Shown: one piece after another, positions 51,617 through 61,672 of the stretch
Numbering within the stretch: position 1 is the first letter of the stretch
Layout: each line of letters opens with the position of its first letter
NCBI RefSeq assembly: GCF_951793255.1
Contig: NZ_OX636706.1
Location: forward strand, 2,995,001 to 3,059,000
Reading direction: 5' to 3'
DNA length: 64,000 bases
Source of the DNA: Desulfovibrio piger
GTDB taxonomy: Bacteria; Desulfobacterota; Desulfovibrionia; Desulfovibrionales; Desulfovibrionaceae
The notes under the pieces: generated by a model
The model's input: the letters and a program-made list of their open reading frames with translations, nothing else
Told to the model about the DNA's origin: nothing
Databases searched by the model: none
Made by a program: the position numbers and the translations under genes

Positions 51617-52258
51617 ATGCCTACCAACACCACTACGGCCATCTTCACCACGCCCACATCCGAACTGTCCGCCGTCAACATCATCCTTTCCGGTATCGGG
51701 GAAGCGCCTGTGAACTCCCTGTCCGATACCACTTCGGACGTGGCCGTCGCCCTCAACATCCTTGCCGAGGTCTCCAAGGAAGTGCAGACCGAAGGCTGGC
51801 AATGGAACACCGAGGACGACTACCCCCTCACCCCCGGCGATGACGGGCGCATCAAGCTCCACCCCAGTATCGTCCGGGTCCACTTCCGGGACCCCGATGA
51901 CAGGGAACTGGTCATCCGTGGCCAGTACGTCTACGACCGCATCCGTCATACCTACATCTTCCCCAGGGAAACGGCCATCAAGGTGACGGTGACGCTGCTC
52001 CTCGGCTTCGAGCAGCTCCCCGAAGCCTGCCGCCGCTACATCACCCTCAAGTCCCTGCGTGTCTTCCAGGAACGTGTGGTGGGCTCCAACACCCTCTCCG
52101 CCTTCCACCAGCAGGACGAGGCCCGCGCCCGCGCCCAGATGCAGGCCGAGGAACGCAAGGCCGACAGGCCCAACATCATCAAGGGCACCCTGCCCCCCAC
52201 CGGGACATGGCGGCCTGTGACAGCCCTGTACAACAGGGGCATAGGGAGGCTGCGGTAA
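51617..52258 (+). CDS. Tail tubular protein A, T7 gp11-like (adaptor)
   Basis: 213 residues (T7 gp11 is 196). It starts MPTNTTTAIFTTPTSELSAVNIILSGIGEAPVNSL and contains EGWQWNTEDDYPLTP and VLLG-type LLLGFEQLPEACRRYITLKSLRVFQERVVGS, which are the hallmark motifs. It forms the adaptor ring between portal and nozzle. AAGGAGG lies 9 bases upstream. It ends 2 bases before gp12. Confidence 0.94.
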   Translation: MPTNTTTAIFTTPTSELSAVNIILSGIGEAPVNSLSDTTSDVAVALNILAEVSKEVQTEGWQWNTEDDYPLTPGDDGRIKLHPSIVRVHFRDPDDRELVIRGQYVYDRIRHTYIFPRETAIKVTVTLLLGFEQLPEACRRYITLKSLRVFQERVVGSNTLSAFHQQDEARARAQMQAEERKADRPNIIKGTLPPTGTWRPVTALYNRGIGRLR

Positions 52259-52260
52259 GC

Positions 52261-54666
52261 ATGGGCCAGCTCGTTTCCTCTTCCATCCCCAACCTCATCT
52301 CCGGCGTCAGCCAGCAGCCCCAGAACGTCCGCCTGCCCACCCAGGGCGAAGAACAGGTCAACTGCTTCTCCTCGGTGACGGACTTCCTCAAACGCCGCCC
52401 GGCCATGAACAGCGTGGCCCGGCTCATGGACGCCGCAACGGCCAGGGGCCTGGGGTCGTCCGTGTTCATGCATCCCATCAACCGGGACGAGCGGGAAAAA
52501 TACCTCGTCCTCATCTACAAGGACGGCATCAAGGTCTTCGACCTCGACGGCACCGAAAAGACCGTGACGGTCGATGAATCGGCCAAAGCCTATCTGGCCC
52601 AGGCCCAGGACCCCATGGCCGACTTCCGCGCCCAGACCATCAATGACTACACCTTCATCGTCAACCGCCGTGTGACGGTCAAGGCAGATGCGGAGAGCCT
52701 GACGCCCAAACGTCCCCCGGAGGCCCTGGTCTTCATCAAGCAGGCCAGCTACAACACCACCTACACCGTGACCCTGGGCGAAGGCGAAGGGGCCGTCTCC
52801 GCTTCCTTCACCACGCTGGACGGCGTGGCCCCCGCCGACGAGCCTGCCGACAGCCTCAGCTCCAAGGAGATAGCCGACAAGCTCACGGAAGCCATCAACA
52901 AGAACGGCGCGTATACCGCCCAGGCCGTGAACTCCACCATCTGGATTCGGACCAAGGACGGCAGCGATTTCAAGATAGCCGTTGCCGACACCCGCTCCAA
53001 CACCCACACGTCCCTGTGCAAGGGCACCACCCAGCGGTTCAGCGACCTGCTCACCGCCGCCCCCCGCGACTTCGTGACCGAGGTCATCGGGGACGCCAGC
53101 TCCAGCTTCGACAACTACTATGTCCGCTTCGAGCTCATGGACGGGAACTCGGACTTCGGCACCGGCCTCTGGAAAGAGACGGTCAAGCCTGGCATCCCCA
53201 GCAAGCTGGACGCCGGCACCATGCCCCACGGCCTCATCCGCCAGGCCGACGGCACCTTCACCTTCGGCAAGCTGGACTGGGCCGAACGGGCCTGCGGTGA
53301 CGAGGATTCCGCCCCCCTGCCCTCCTTCGTGGACAGGACCATCAACGGCCTGTTCTTCTATCGCAACCGGCTGGCCTTCCTCTCCGAGGACAACGTGGTC
53401 ATGTCCGAGACGGGCGAGTTCTTCAACTTCTTCGTCACCACCGTGACCACCATGGTGGATTCCGATGTCATCGACGTGGCCGCGTCCAACGTCAAATCCT
53501 CGCTGCTCCAGCACGCCGCCGTCTTCTCCGGGGGCATCATCCTGTTCAGCGACCAGACCCAGTTCACCATGGAGCATGATACGGTCCTCGCCAACGCCAC
53601 CGTCAGCATCAAGCCGGTGACGGAGTTCGAGGCCGACATGTCCGCCGCTCCGGTCTCCGCCGGGAAGACGGTCTTCTTCGCCACCCGCCGTGGCGAGTGG
53701 GGCGGCGTGCGCGAGTACCTCACCCTGCCCGACAACAGCGACCAGAACGATGCCGCCGACGTGACGGCCCATGTTCCCCGCTACATCACAGGGGGCATCT
53801 TCAAGCTCATCTGCTCCACCAACGAGGACCTCCTGCTGGTCCTGTCGCGGAACAAGCGGGATTCCATCTGGCTCTACAAATACTACTGGAACGGCTCCGA
53901 AAAGATTCAGTCCGCCTGGAGCCGCTGGGACATGGCGGGCACGGTGCTTTCCGGGGCCATGTTCACCAGCAAGTTCTACTGCGTCATGGAATATGACGAC
54001 GGCGTATGGCTGGAAGTCTGCGACTTCGCCCCGGCCTTCAAGGACCCCGGCGAGCCCATCGAATACTGCCTGGACCGCAAGGTCACGGAAGAGCGGTGCA
54101 TCGTCGGCCCGTATGACCAGGCCACCAAGACCACGACCATCACCCTGCCCTGGCCGGTCAGGGAAGGTCTCTCCCCCCTGCTCGTGACCAGGACGGCCCA
54201 GGGCCAGAAGGCCGGTGTCCTGCTGGACATCGTGAGCCATGGCGGGGACACGGTGACGGTCAGGGGAGATGCGTCCGGCAAAAAGTTCTTCGCCGGCATC
54301 CCCTACCGCAGCACCTACACCTTCTCGCAACAGGCCATCAGGGAAGAGAGCAAGGGCAATGCCATCACCACGGGCCGCCTCCAGCTCCGCAGCATGACCC
54401 TCAACTGCGACGACACCGGCTACCTTGAGATGGAAGTCACCCCCTCGTTCCGCCAGACCAGCCGCTACATCTTCACAGGGCGCGAGCTGGGCCACGGCGC
54501 CAACGTCATCGGGGACATCCCCCTCTATACCGGCAAGATAAAGGTCCCTGTGCTGTCCCTGAACACACAGGTCTCCATCGCCGCCACCTCGGCTTCCTTC
54601 CTGCCCTTCGCCCTCGTCAATGCGAGCTGGGAGGGCTTCTACAACACCAGGCACAGGCAGGTATAG
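52261..54666 (+). CDS. Tail tubular protein B (nozzle), T7 gp12-like
   Basis: 801 residues (T7 gp12 is 794). The start MGQLVSSSIPNLISGVSQQPQNVRLPTQGEEQVNCFSSVTDFLKRRP is diagnostic, and NGLFFYRNRLAFLSEDNVVMSETGEFFNFF matches the central beta-propeller. It forms the tail nozzle and carries the tail fibres. An upstream in-frame ATG at 52207 would add 18 unrelated residues overlapping gp11, so 52261 is preferred. Confidence 0.95.
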   Translation: MGQLVSSSIPNLISGVSQQPQNVRLPTQGEEQVNCFSSVTDFLKRRPAMNSVARLMDAATARGLGSSVFMHPINRDEREKYLVLIYKDGIKVFDLDGTEKTVTVDESAKAYLAQAQDPMADFRAQTINDYTFIVNRRVTVKADAESLTPKRPPEALVFIKQASYNTTYTVTLGEGEGAVSASFTTLDGVAPADEPADSLSSKEIADKLTEAINKNGAYTAQAVNSTIWIRTKDGSDFKIAVADTRSNTHTSLCKGTTQRFSDLLTAAPRDFVTEVIGDASSSFDNYYVRFELMDGNSDFGTGLWKETVKPGIPSKLDAGTMPHGLIRQADGTFTFGKLDWAERACGDEDSAPLPSFVDRTINGLFFYRNRLAFLSEDNVVMSETGEFFNFFVTTVTTMVDSDVIDVAASNVKSSLLQHAAVFSGGIILFSDQTQFTMEHDTVLANATVSIKPVTEFEADMSAAPVSAGKTVFFATRRGEWGGVREYLTLPDNSDQNDAADVTAHVPRYITGGIFKLICSTNEDLLLVLSRNKRDSIWLYKYYWNGSEKIQSAWSRWDMAGTVLSGAMFTSKFYCVMEYDDGVWLEVCDFAPAFKDPGEPIEYCLDRKVTEERCIVGPYDQATKTTTITLPWPVREGLSPLLVTRTAQGQKAGVLLDIVSHGGDTVTVRGDASGKKFFAGIPYRSTYTFSQQAIREESKGNAITTGRLQLRSMTLNCDDTGYLEMEVTPSFRQTSRYIFTGRELGHGANVIGDIPLYTGKIKVPVLSLNTQVSIAATSASFLPFALVNASWEGFYNTRHRQV

Positions 54667-55146
54667 ATGCTCCCCACCATCCCTCTACAGATGCGGCACT
54701 TCGCCAGGGTCTCCTGCCCCTACGACATCCACCTGCTCAAGGACACCCTGCGGGAGGAAGACCTGCGGGACCTTGAGCATATATCCGGCCATACGCCGGA
54801 AGAGGCCCTGCGCTTCGGCTTCGAGCATTCCCTGCTCTGCGTGACCTTCTTCCGCCCCGGAGACCCGCTGGATGTCATCGGCATGGGCGGGCTCGTCCCG
54901 CCTGCCGTGGTCTGGCTGCTCTTCAACAAGGACTTCTTCGCCCGTCAGAGCGACAGGGCCTTGTTCCTTGAGATGTGTCCCCTGGTCCGGGACTGGCTCC
55001 TCGACCAGTCTTCCGGGGGCTTCATGCACAACATGACCCTCAAGCGCAACCGCAGGCTGCGACACTGGCTCCGCTGGCTCGGAGCCGAGGAACTCCCTTC
55101 CGCAGAAGGGAGCGACATCATCAACTTCTACTTCCAAAGGAGGTAA
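54667..55146 (+). CDS. Internal virion protein A-like (T7 gp13-like)
   Basis: 159 residues. The region GMGGLVPPAVVWLLFNKDFFARQSDRALFLEMCPLVRDWLLDQSSGGFMHNMTLKRNRRLRHWLRWLGAEEL follows the pattern of the GNAT-like T7 gp13 (138 residues), needed for correct virion assembly though not kept in all virions. The ATG starts directly after the gp12 stop. The assignment relies on position and the acetyltransferase-like layout. Confidence 0.72.
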   Translation: MLPTIPLQMRHFARVSCPYDIHLLKDTLREEDLRDLEHISGHTPEEALRFGFEHSLLCVTFFRPGDPLDVIGMGGLVPPAVVWLLFNKDFFARQSDRALFLEMCPLVRDWLLDQSSGGFMHNMTLKRNRRLRHWLRWLGAEELPSAEGSDIINFYFQRR

Positions 55147-55151
55147 TCGCC

Positions 55152-55775
55152 ATGTGCGATGGAGGCGCGTTTTCCATCCCCATTGCCTCCCTGCTCATCG
55201 GCACAGCCTCCGCCGTGGCCAACGGACAGGCACAAGCCCAGCAGGCACAGGCACAGGCCGCCTATCAGGAGGCCCAGGCAGCGGAATACGCCCGCACGGC
55301 GGAGCTGAACAATCAGGCCGCCATCCGGGAATACACCGAACAATCCGCCGCCGAACGCATCAGCCAGATGCAGGAACAGGCAGCGGCCGGCCAGCAGGCC
55401 CAGGATGTCCAAAAGGAGATGCTGCAAAAGAAAGGCACCATGCTGGCTTCCACCAACGCCGCAGGCATGGCCCTGGACTACCTCATGGCCGACTATGAAC
55501 GCGAGCAGGCCAACAGGAAGGACAGCATCCGCCACCAGTACGAGATGAACTCCGTGGGGCATGAGCTGAACCTGTCCTCCTTCAAGGACAAGGCCCAGAA
55601 CCGCATCAACTCCCAGCAGAACTACATCACCCAGGGAACGTCCTTCAACAGCGGCATGAACACCCTGGGCACCATCCTCGGCATCGGTGGCGCTGCCGTC
55701 GGGGCCTATGACAAGTATGACAAATACAACAGGCATACCGACATCACCTCTACCGCCAGCAAGAAGAGAGGATAA
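55152..55775 (+). CDS. Internal virion protein B, T7 gp14-like
   Basis: 207 residues (T7 gp14 is 196). MCDGGAFSIPIASLLIGTASAVANGQAQAQQAQAQAAYQEAQ starts with a Cys-Asp opening and hydrophobic segment, followed by a long Ala/Gln coiled region and a glycine-rich hydrophobic end (LGTILGIGGAAVGAYDKYDKY). In T7, gp14 forms the outer-membrane pore of the ejectosome. AAAGGAGG precedes the ATG by 8 bases. Confidence 0.88.
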   Translation: MCDGGAFSIPIASLLIGTASAVANGQAQAQQAQAQAAYQEAQAAEYARTAELNNQAAIREYTEQSAAERISQMQEQAAAGQQAQDVQKEMLQKKGTMLASTNAAGMALDYLMADYEREQANRKDSIRHQYEMNSVGHELNLSSFKDKAQNRINSQQNYITQGTSFNSGMNTLGTILGIGGAAVGAYDKYDKYNRHTDITSTASKKRG

Positions 55776-55778
55776 GCC

Positions 55779-57680
55779 ATGGCACAGCAAAGCAGGTCCT
55801 CTCAGCCCACCATCCGGCAGGACCTCCAAAGGTCCCCGGCCCTCAATCCCGGCATCAGGGCCTCCGGCCTCTACAGTTATACCGAGGCCCGCCCTTCCTA
55901 CATCGACCGGGACAGGACCGTGGGGGCCGGTATGGAGATTCTGGCCCGCTCCCTGTCCCGCCTGGACAGCTCCCTGGTCCCGGCGCTGGAACGCATCAAT
56001 GACCGCAACATCGAACGTGCCGTCACGCAGGGCGCGGAGCTGTATGCCCAGAACACCGACCTCGACAAGAACAGGAAGAACTGGAAGGACTTCGTGGAGG
56101 AGAACCCCCAGGACAGCCCCTACAACCCCTACCTGCAAATCGGCTACGAACAGGCCCGCCTGAAGGCGCTGGCCGTGGACCAGGCCAAGGCCATGGAAGA
56201 CGCCTTCATTCAAAGCGGCATGGTCAACGAGACCGACCAGAAGAAGGTCAAGGCATGGATGGACGACTTCACCATCCAGTTCCGCAAGGACAACCACCTC
56301 GACACCTACGAGGACAAGCTGACCCTGGCCGAGAACTTCAGCGCCAACGAGTTCAAGACCAAGGCCGGTATGATGGCCAAACACAGTCAGTATGTGGCCC
56401 GGCAGAACGAGAGCCGCACCATGCAGCAGTTCTCCGAGCTGACCGCCGAACAGATAGAGGCGATGTTCGACCCCAGTCTTGGCGGGAGCGTGTTCGGCGC
56501 CGGGGAGGCAGATGCCCAGCGCATCGCCGACATCATCATGGCCAATGGCCAGACGGCCCTTGCCAACGGTGTCCTCGATGCCAATGCCGCCGAGATGTAC
56601 ACCAAGATGGTCTTCGATGCTTACGAGCGTCTGGACAAGAACCCCGTGGCCCTCAAGGCCCTGGACCTGGTGAAGACGCCCGGCGGCGTGGCCCTCTCCT
56701 CCCTGCCCGGCGTGGCCGAGAAGGTGAACGCCCTCCAGCGCCAGCGCATCGAGCAGGCCCGCGCCGACCAGCGCCACTACTGGGCCATGGAAGAACGGCA
56801 GAAGAAGCTGACCACGGAACAGTGGATGGGACAGGGGGTCATGGTCTGGGGCGACAAGCCCCCCACCAAGGACAACATGGATGCCGCCGGTGTCCCTGTC
56901 TGGCTCCAGCCCGCCTTTGCCCAGTCCGTCAACAGCTTCAACAAAGCCATGCAGGAAGGCCAGCGTCTCGCTCCCGCGAGCCAGGCCGGGCTCACCGCCG
57001 TGCATATCCTCTCCAGCACTGGCCAGCTCACCCAGGATGAAGTCCTCGCCCTGAGTACCATCTACGGCGCTGACAAGACCAAAGAGTGGTACGACACCAA
57101 CAAGGCGGCGCAGGACGAGACCAACAAGGACTACACCGGCTTCCTCAAGGAACTCAGCTCCGCCTCCTTCAGCATGTTCTCCAGAACGAAGGACGACGGG
57201 CTGGGCTTCAAGGGCGTCTCGTTCGGCTATGACCCCGAACTGACCGAGGAACAGAAGATAGGTCTCCAGGCCACAGAGCTGGCCATCGCCATCGCGGCCC
57301 AGAAGGTCGAGGAATACAAGGCCGCCCACAAAGGGGCCATGCCTGACAAAACATGGTACACGACGCAGCGCCCCAAGATTCTCTCCGAAGTCAGCGATGC
57401 CGTGGCCAAGGAACAGAGCAACAAACAGGCCGGTATCACCGTGCCCGGCGCTGACAAGAAGGCCGGCTCCCCCGCCCCCACGGCCCCCCAGCCCAACACC
57501 GCAGCGCCCAAGCCTACGAAAGCCTACACCATGCTGCGCCAGTTCGCTTCCAACAACGGCATCAACACCGCTACCCTGCCGCCGCCCACCTCTTCCCCTG
57601 CGGAAGTGGCCGGGTGGATGCAGAAGAACCACCCTGAGCAGGTACAGGCCTACAACGCCTTCTGCACATCCAACCGCTAA
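55779..57680 (+). CDS. Internal virion protein C, T7 gp15-like
   Basis: 633 residues, shorter than T7 gp15 (747). Long helical protein with SYIDRDRTVGAGMEILARSLSRLDSSLVPALERIND near the start, matching the layout of gp15, which forms the periplasmic part of the ejectosome. The C-terminal 60 residues are Pro/Ala-rich (KAGSPAPTAPQPNTAAPKP) before a final helical piece. It lies between gp14 and gp16 with tiny spacers. Confidence 0.88.
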   Translation: MAQQSRSSQPTIRQDLQRSPALNPGIRASGLYSYTEARPSYIDRDRTVGAGMEILARSLSRLDSSLVPALERINDRNIERAVTQGAELYAQNTDLDKNRKNWKDFVEENPQDSPYNPYLQIGYEQARLKALAVDQAKAMEDAFIQSGMVNETDQKKVKAWMDDFTIQFRKDNHLDTYEDKLTLAENFSANEFKTKAGMMAKHSQYVARQNESRTMQQFSELTAEQIEAMFDPSLGGSVFGAGEADAQRIADIIMANGQTALANGVLDANAAEMYTKMVFDAYERLDKNPVALKALDLVKTPGGVALSSLPGVAEKVNALQRQRIEQARADQRHYWAMEERQKKLTTEQWMGQGVMVWGDKPPTKDNMDAAGVPVWLQPAFAQSVNSFNKAMQEGQRLAPASQAGLTAVHILSSTGQLTQDEVLALSTIYGADKTKEWYDTNKAAQDETNKDYTGFLKELSSASFSMFSRTKDDGLGFKGVSFGYDPELTEEQKIGLQATELAIAIAAQKVEEYKAAHKGAMPDKTWYTTQRPKILSEVSDAVAKEQSNKQAGITVPGADKKAGSPAPTAPQPNTAAPKPTKAYTMLRQFASNNGINTATLPPPTSSPAEVAGWMQKNHPEQVQAYNAFCTSNR

Positions 57681-57692
57681 CAGGAGGCACCC

Positions 57693-60600
57693 ATGCCTGA
57701 AATCCCTGTCATGAACGAGGGGGTCGAAGGGGTCGAAGGCACCCCGCAGTCCCCTGCCCCCGCGCCGCTGCCGGAAGAGCCTGCCGACCAGATGCAGGCC
57801 CCCGCGGCTGAAAGCCCCGTGCCCGGAGCCGGGGCCTCGCCCGAAACGCTCTCCGAACTGGATGGGGAGCCCCAGTCCCCCGCCGAGCCCCCTGTCGTCT
57901 CCCCGGAGGCCATCGCGGCCATGTCCGAAGAGGCCCCTGCCACGGTCTCCCCCGAAGCCATCGCTGCCATGACCGAGGACTCCCCCACCGCCACGGTCTC
58001 TCCCGAAGCCCTCGCGGCTATGGAAGAGCCTGACGATGCCGGGGCCATCACCGCCGATGTGACCGTCGAGGACGAAGGGGACGGCAAGCCCGTCTTCGAC
58101 CTTGGCGATGCGGTCATGTCCGCAGGTCAGGGTCCGTATGATGCGGTGAACAGTGTCCTGGACCTGTCCTACAGTACCGGCAGGTTCGTCTCCGAGGTAC
58201 TCACCGAAGGCTGGGACAAGGCCAAATTCGTCCAGCACAAGGCCCCGCTGCGCTTCGGGGAATATGATTCCCAGACCCTCGTGGGCGAGGTCAGCAAGGG
58301 CCTCACCCAGTGGGCCACCGGCTTCGCTCTGACCGGCCTTGCCGGAAAGGCTCTCTCCACAGGGGCCTCCGTCGCCTCCGGCGCACGGACGGCGTTCGCC
58401 AGCCTCGGCAAAGGGGCCGTGGTGGATTCCGTCTTCTTCGACCGCCAGGAGGAACGGCTCTCCAACTTCGTGGAGCAGTTCCCTGAGCTGCAAGGCCCCA
58501 TCACCGACTTCCTGCAAGCCAGGCCGGACGACACCGTGCCGGAGGCCATGCTCAAGATGGCCGTCGAAGGTGCCGGTCTCGGCATCGCGACGGATACCTT
58601 CATCGCCGGGCTGCGCTGCCTCCGCAGCGGACGCAAGGCCCTCTCCAGCGGAGAGAGCAAGGCGGCCATGCGGCAGTATCAGCAGGACGTGGAGCATCTG
58701 GACAGCGTGATGCAGGAACGCCAGGCGGCTGACGGCGCACCGGCCCAGCCGGCAGAAGGAGCCCCCACCGGGGCAGCGCCTAGCCAGACCGGCGAAGCGG
58801 CGGTCCCGGCCCAGTCTCCCGATGCTCCTGCCGACAAGATGCCCGTGGTCATCCTCAAGCCCGGCCAGCGTCCTCCCGCCGCCCATAGGGACGGGGACAA
58901 GCTCCTCTCCTCGCAGCAGGCCCTCAACACGGCCAAGCAGGCCATGGAAGCGGACTGGCGAGCCCTCTGGCCCATCACGGACAACATCAATCTCCAGACG
59001 GAGATTTTCCAGCAGCCCTCCGGCTCCGATTTGCTCCTGAAGCTCAGTGACGCCCAGGTGGACCATCAGCTCAAGGCCGCCGGCCCGCAGGCCCACAAGG
59101 AACTCATCGCCAGCGCGAGGGAGGATGTGGAGAAGATGGGCTTCTCCTGCGAGATGTTCTTCCAGCAGGGCAAGCAGGCCGTCAAAGACATCCAGAGAGC
59201 GGAGCGCGTGGTGCTGAAAGTCCGCGCCCTCATGCACAACATGACCGATGCGGCCATCCCTCTGGCCCGTCGCATCATCAACGGCACGGCCTCGGAGCGT
59301 GACAAGGCCAGCTTCGACATGCTGGCCCGCAACCTCCAGGAGTTCATCGTCGTCAACGGCGACCTCCGCACCGTGTCCGGTCGCCTGCTCAACAGCCGGA
59401 ACATCCTCATGACCGAGGAGAAATCCGCCAACATCCTCGGCAAAGGCCCCACGGACGAAGCCTTCCTCGACAAGATGGCCTCGCCCAACACCAGGACGAA
59501 CAAGCCCTCCGCCATCGTCGGCACGGTCGCCGCAAAGCCCGGTGCGCCTGCCCCCGACGGGGACGGGCTCATCATCAAGGACTGGAAGGCCGTGGACAAG
59601 ATGACGGAAGACGATGCCTCCCGCTATCTGCTGGAATCCGGCATCGAGCCCCAGCAGCTCATGCAGGCCGCCCGCGACCTCCTGGCCAGCGATACCGTGG
59701 CCGCCCGCTCCCGTATGCTGCAACAGCTCCGCCCCGGCGTGAACCTCTTCGATGCCGTGAACGAGATTCGCATCAACGGTATGCTCTCCGGCCCCATGAC
59801 CCATCTGGTGAACATGGTGGGCACCGGCATCAACACGACGGTGATGAAGCCGGTCGAGCGCATCGTCGGTGGTGCCCTGAGCGGCGACATGGCCCAGGTA
59901 CGTTCCGGCATCAACCTTGCCAAGGGCATGTGGGGCAGCAGCATGTATGCCTTCAAGATGGCCGCCAAAGCCTGGCGGCTTGGGGACAATATCCTCGACA
60001 GCTCCAGGTCGCGGCTGGATGCCCCCACCCATCAACTGACCTATGAGCGTATCAAAAACTCCCTGCTCAAGGACAGGCCCGAAGGCGAGCTGACGCCCCG
60101 CCAGGAACAGATGGCCCGCGCCATCGGCTGGATAGGCACGGCCACCCGCATCCCCACCCGGCTCCTGCTGGCGGAAGACGAGTTCTTCAAGCAGGCGGCC
60201 TTCCGTGGCCAGCTCACTGCCGACCTTGCCGAGGAAGCCCTCACCAAAGGCCTCAAGGGCAAACAGGTGGACGAATACATCGCCGCCCGCATGGACGATG
60301 CCTTCACGGTGCGCGGCACTCCCGCCGACAACACCCTGGCCAGACGCGCCCTGGACTTCTCCCGCGACAGCACCTGGACCAGCGAGCTGGAAAAAGGCAG
60401 CTTCGGGAAGGACATCCAGTCCTTCGCCTCGCGCCATCCTTCCGTCCGCCTCATCGTCCCCTTCATCAGGACCCCCATGAACCTCTTCCATGATGCCATC
60501 CGGCATACGCCCGCCTCCCTGCTCACGCGGCGCTTCCATGCCGCCATACGCGCCGGCGGGGAAGCCCGTGCCGAAGCCCTCGGCAGGCTGGCCGTGGGGA

Positions 60601-61616
60601 GCATGATGATGGGCTGGGCCGCTTCGGCTGCCCTCGAAGGGACCATCACGGGCAGACCGCCTGAGAACCCCAGGCTGAAGGAATGGTGGAAGCAGAACAA
60701 CATCAAGCCCTACTCCATCAAAATCGGGGACAAGTGGTACGAATACCGCCGCTTCGACCCCTTCGGCCTCCTCGTGGGCATGGGGGCCGACCTGGCCGTC
60801 TATGGCAAGGAAATCATCAAGGAAGGTAGTTCCACCCCCCAGAGCGACCCGGTATGGATGCGGCTGGCCATGACCAGCCTCATGACCGTCACCGAGCATC
60901 TGAAGGACAAGTCCTACTTCCAGGGCATCGCCGATGCCGTGACCGCCATCAACGAACCCGAACGCGGCCTCGATGACTACCTCGGCAGGACCACCGCCTC
61001 GTTCGTGCCCTACTCCGGCTCCCTGCGCTTCATGAAAGACTATCACACGGATACCTTCCAGCGTGAGGCCGACGGCTTCACGGCCCAAGTCCTGAACGCC
61101 ACGCCCTTCACCTCTGACAAGGTCCCGCTGCGTTACAACTGGCTGACAGGGGAACCTGTGAGCTACGCCAAGCCCTTCAACAGCAAGGTGGGCGGCGATG
61201 CCGTCACTGAAGAACTGCTGCGCCTTGGTGAAGCCGTCTTCGGAAAGCCCGAAAAAGCCATTCATGGCGTCGCGCTGACACCGGAGCAATACTCCCGCTT
61301 CTGCCGGCTCCACGGCACCATCAAAATCTCCGGCAAGACCCTCCATGACGCGCTTGCCGAGACCATCGCCCATCCCCGTTATGACCAGGCCCGCCGCGTA
61401 CAGGGGGATGCCCCGCTGGGGGAAGAATCGCCCCGCAGCGTCCTGCTCAACCGCATCATCGACAGATACCGGGAAGTGGCCAAGCGGACGATGCTGGCCG
61501 AAGACCCCGGCCTGCTGGAGCAGGTCAGGCGGAAACAGGCAACGGAAAAGCTCTCCCGACGGGGGGCCATGACGAAGGACAACCAGCAGGGCCTCCTGCA
61601 ACAACTCATCCAGTGA
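57693..61616 (+). CDS. Internal virion protein D, T7 gp16-like
   Basis: 1307 residues (T7 gp16 is 1318). The C-terminal part has the expected features, for example VRLIVPFIRTPMNLFHDAIRHTPAS, FHAAIRAGGEARAEALGRLAVGSMMMGWAASAALEGTITG and FVPYSGSLRFMKDYHTD. T7 gp16 begins with a lytic transglycosylase domain; here the first 120 residues are Pro/Ala/Glu-rich instead, with three copies of VSPEA(I/L)AAM, and no transglycosylase motif is visible. A second Pro/Ala linker lies at about 350. AGGAGG precedes the ATG. Its part in the ejection channel is inferred from T7. Confidence 0.9.
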   Translation: MPEIPVMNEGVEGVEGTPQSPAPAPLPEEPADQMQAPAAESPVPGAGASPETLSELDGEPQSPAEPPVVSPEAIAAMSEEAPATVSPEAIAAMTEDSPTATVSPEALAAMEEPDDAGAITADVTVEDEGDGKPVFDLGDAVMSAGQGPYDAVNSVLDLSYSTGRFVSEVLTEGWDKAKFVQHKAPLRFGEYDSQTLVGEVSKGLTQWATGFALTGLAGKALSTGASVASGARTAFASLGKGAVVDSVFFDRQEERLSNFVEQFPELQGPITDFLQARPDDTVPEAMLKMAVEGAGLGIATDTFIAGLRCLRSGRKALSSGESKAAMRQYQQDVEHLDSVMQERQAADGAPAQPAEGAPTGAAPSQTGEAAVPAQSPDAPADKMPVVILKPGQRPPAAHRDGDKLLSSQQALNTAKQAMEADWRALWPITDNINLQTEIFQQPSGSDLLLKLSDAQVDHQLKAAGPQAHKELIASAREDVEKMGFSCEMFFQQGKQAVKDIQRAERVVLKVRALMHNMTDAAIPLARRIINGTASERDKASFDMLARNLQEFIVVNGDLRTVSGRLLNSRNILMTEEKSANILGKGPTDEAFLDKMASPNTRTNKPSAIVGTVAAKPGAPAPDGDGLIIKDWKAVDKMTEDDASRYLLESGIEPQQLMQAARDLLASDTVAARSRMLQQLRPGVNLFDAVNEIRINGMLSGPMTHLVNMVGTGINTTVMKPVERIVGGALSGDMAQVRSGINLAKGMWGSSMYAFKMAAKAWRLGDNILDSSRSRLDAPTHQLTYERIKNSLLKDRPEGELTPRQEQMARAIGWIGTATRIPTRLLLAEDEFFKQAAFRGQLTADLAEEALTKGLKGKQVDEYIAARMDDAFTVRGTPADNTLARRALDFSRDSTWTSELEKGSFGKDIQSFASRHPSVRLIVPFIRTPMNLFHDAIRHTPASLLTRRFHAAIRAGGEARAEALGRLAVGSMMMGWAASAALEGTITGRPPENPRLKEWWKQNNIKPYSIKIGDKWYEYRRFDPFGLLVGMGADLAVYGKEIIKEGSSTPQSDPVWMRLAMTSLMTVTEHLKDKSYFQGIADAVTAINEPERGLDDYLGRTTASFVPYSGSLRFMKDYHTDTFQREADGFTAQVLNATPFTSDKVPLRYNWLTGEPVSYAKPFNSKVGGDAVTEELLRLGEAVFGKPEKAIHGVALTPEQYSRFCRLHGTIKISGKTLHDALAETIAHPRYDQARRVQGDAPLGEESPRSVLLNRIIDRYREVAKRTMLAEDPGLLEQVRRKQATEKLSRRGAMTKDNQQGLLQQLIQ

Positions 61617-61622
61617 CCGACA

Positions 61623-61656
61623 GGCGGGGGAACGATCTTCCTCCGCCTTCTCTTTT
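61623..61656 (+). terminator. Terminator-like hairpin between gp16 and the tail-fibre gene
   Basis: A 10-bp stem with one G-T pair (GGCGGGGGAA with TTCCTCCGCC) and loop CGATC, followed by TTCTCTTTT. It may partly terminate or protect the late transcript. Confidence 0.5.
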
Positions 61657-61672
61657 ACCCAAAGGACGACAT

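Noticed and set aside
55128-61604. 2158-codon open frame on the minus strand across the virion genes
   Set aside because: It mirrors gp14-, gp15- and gp16-like genes that match T7 in order and motifs; its composition is typical of antisense frames at high GC.
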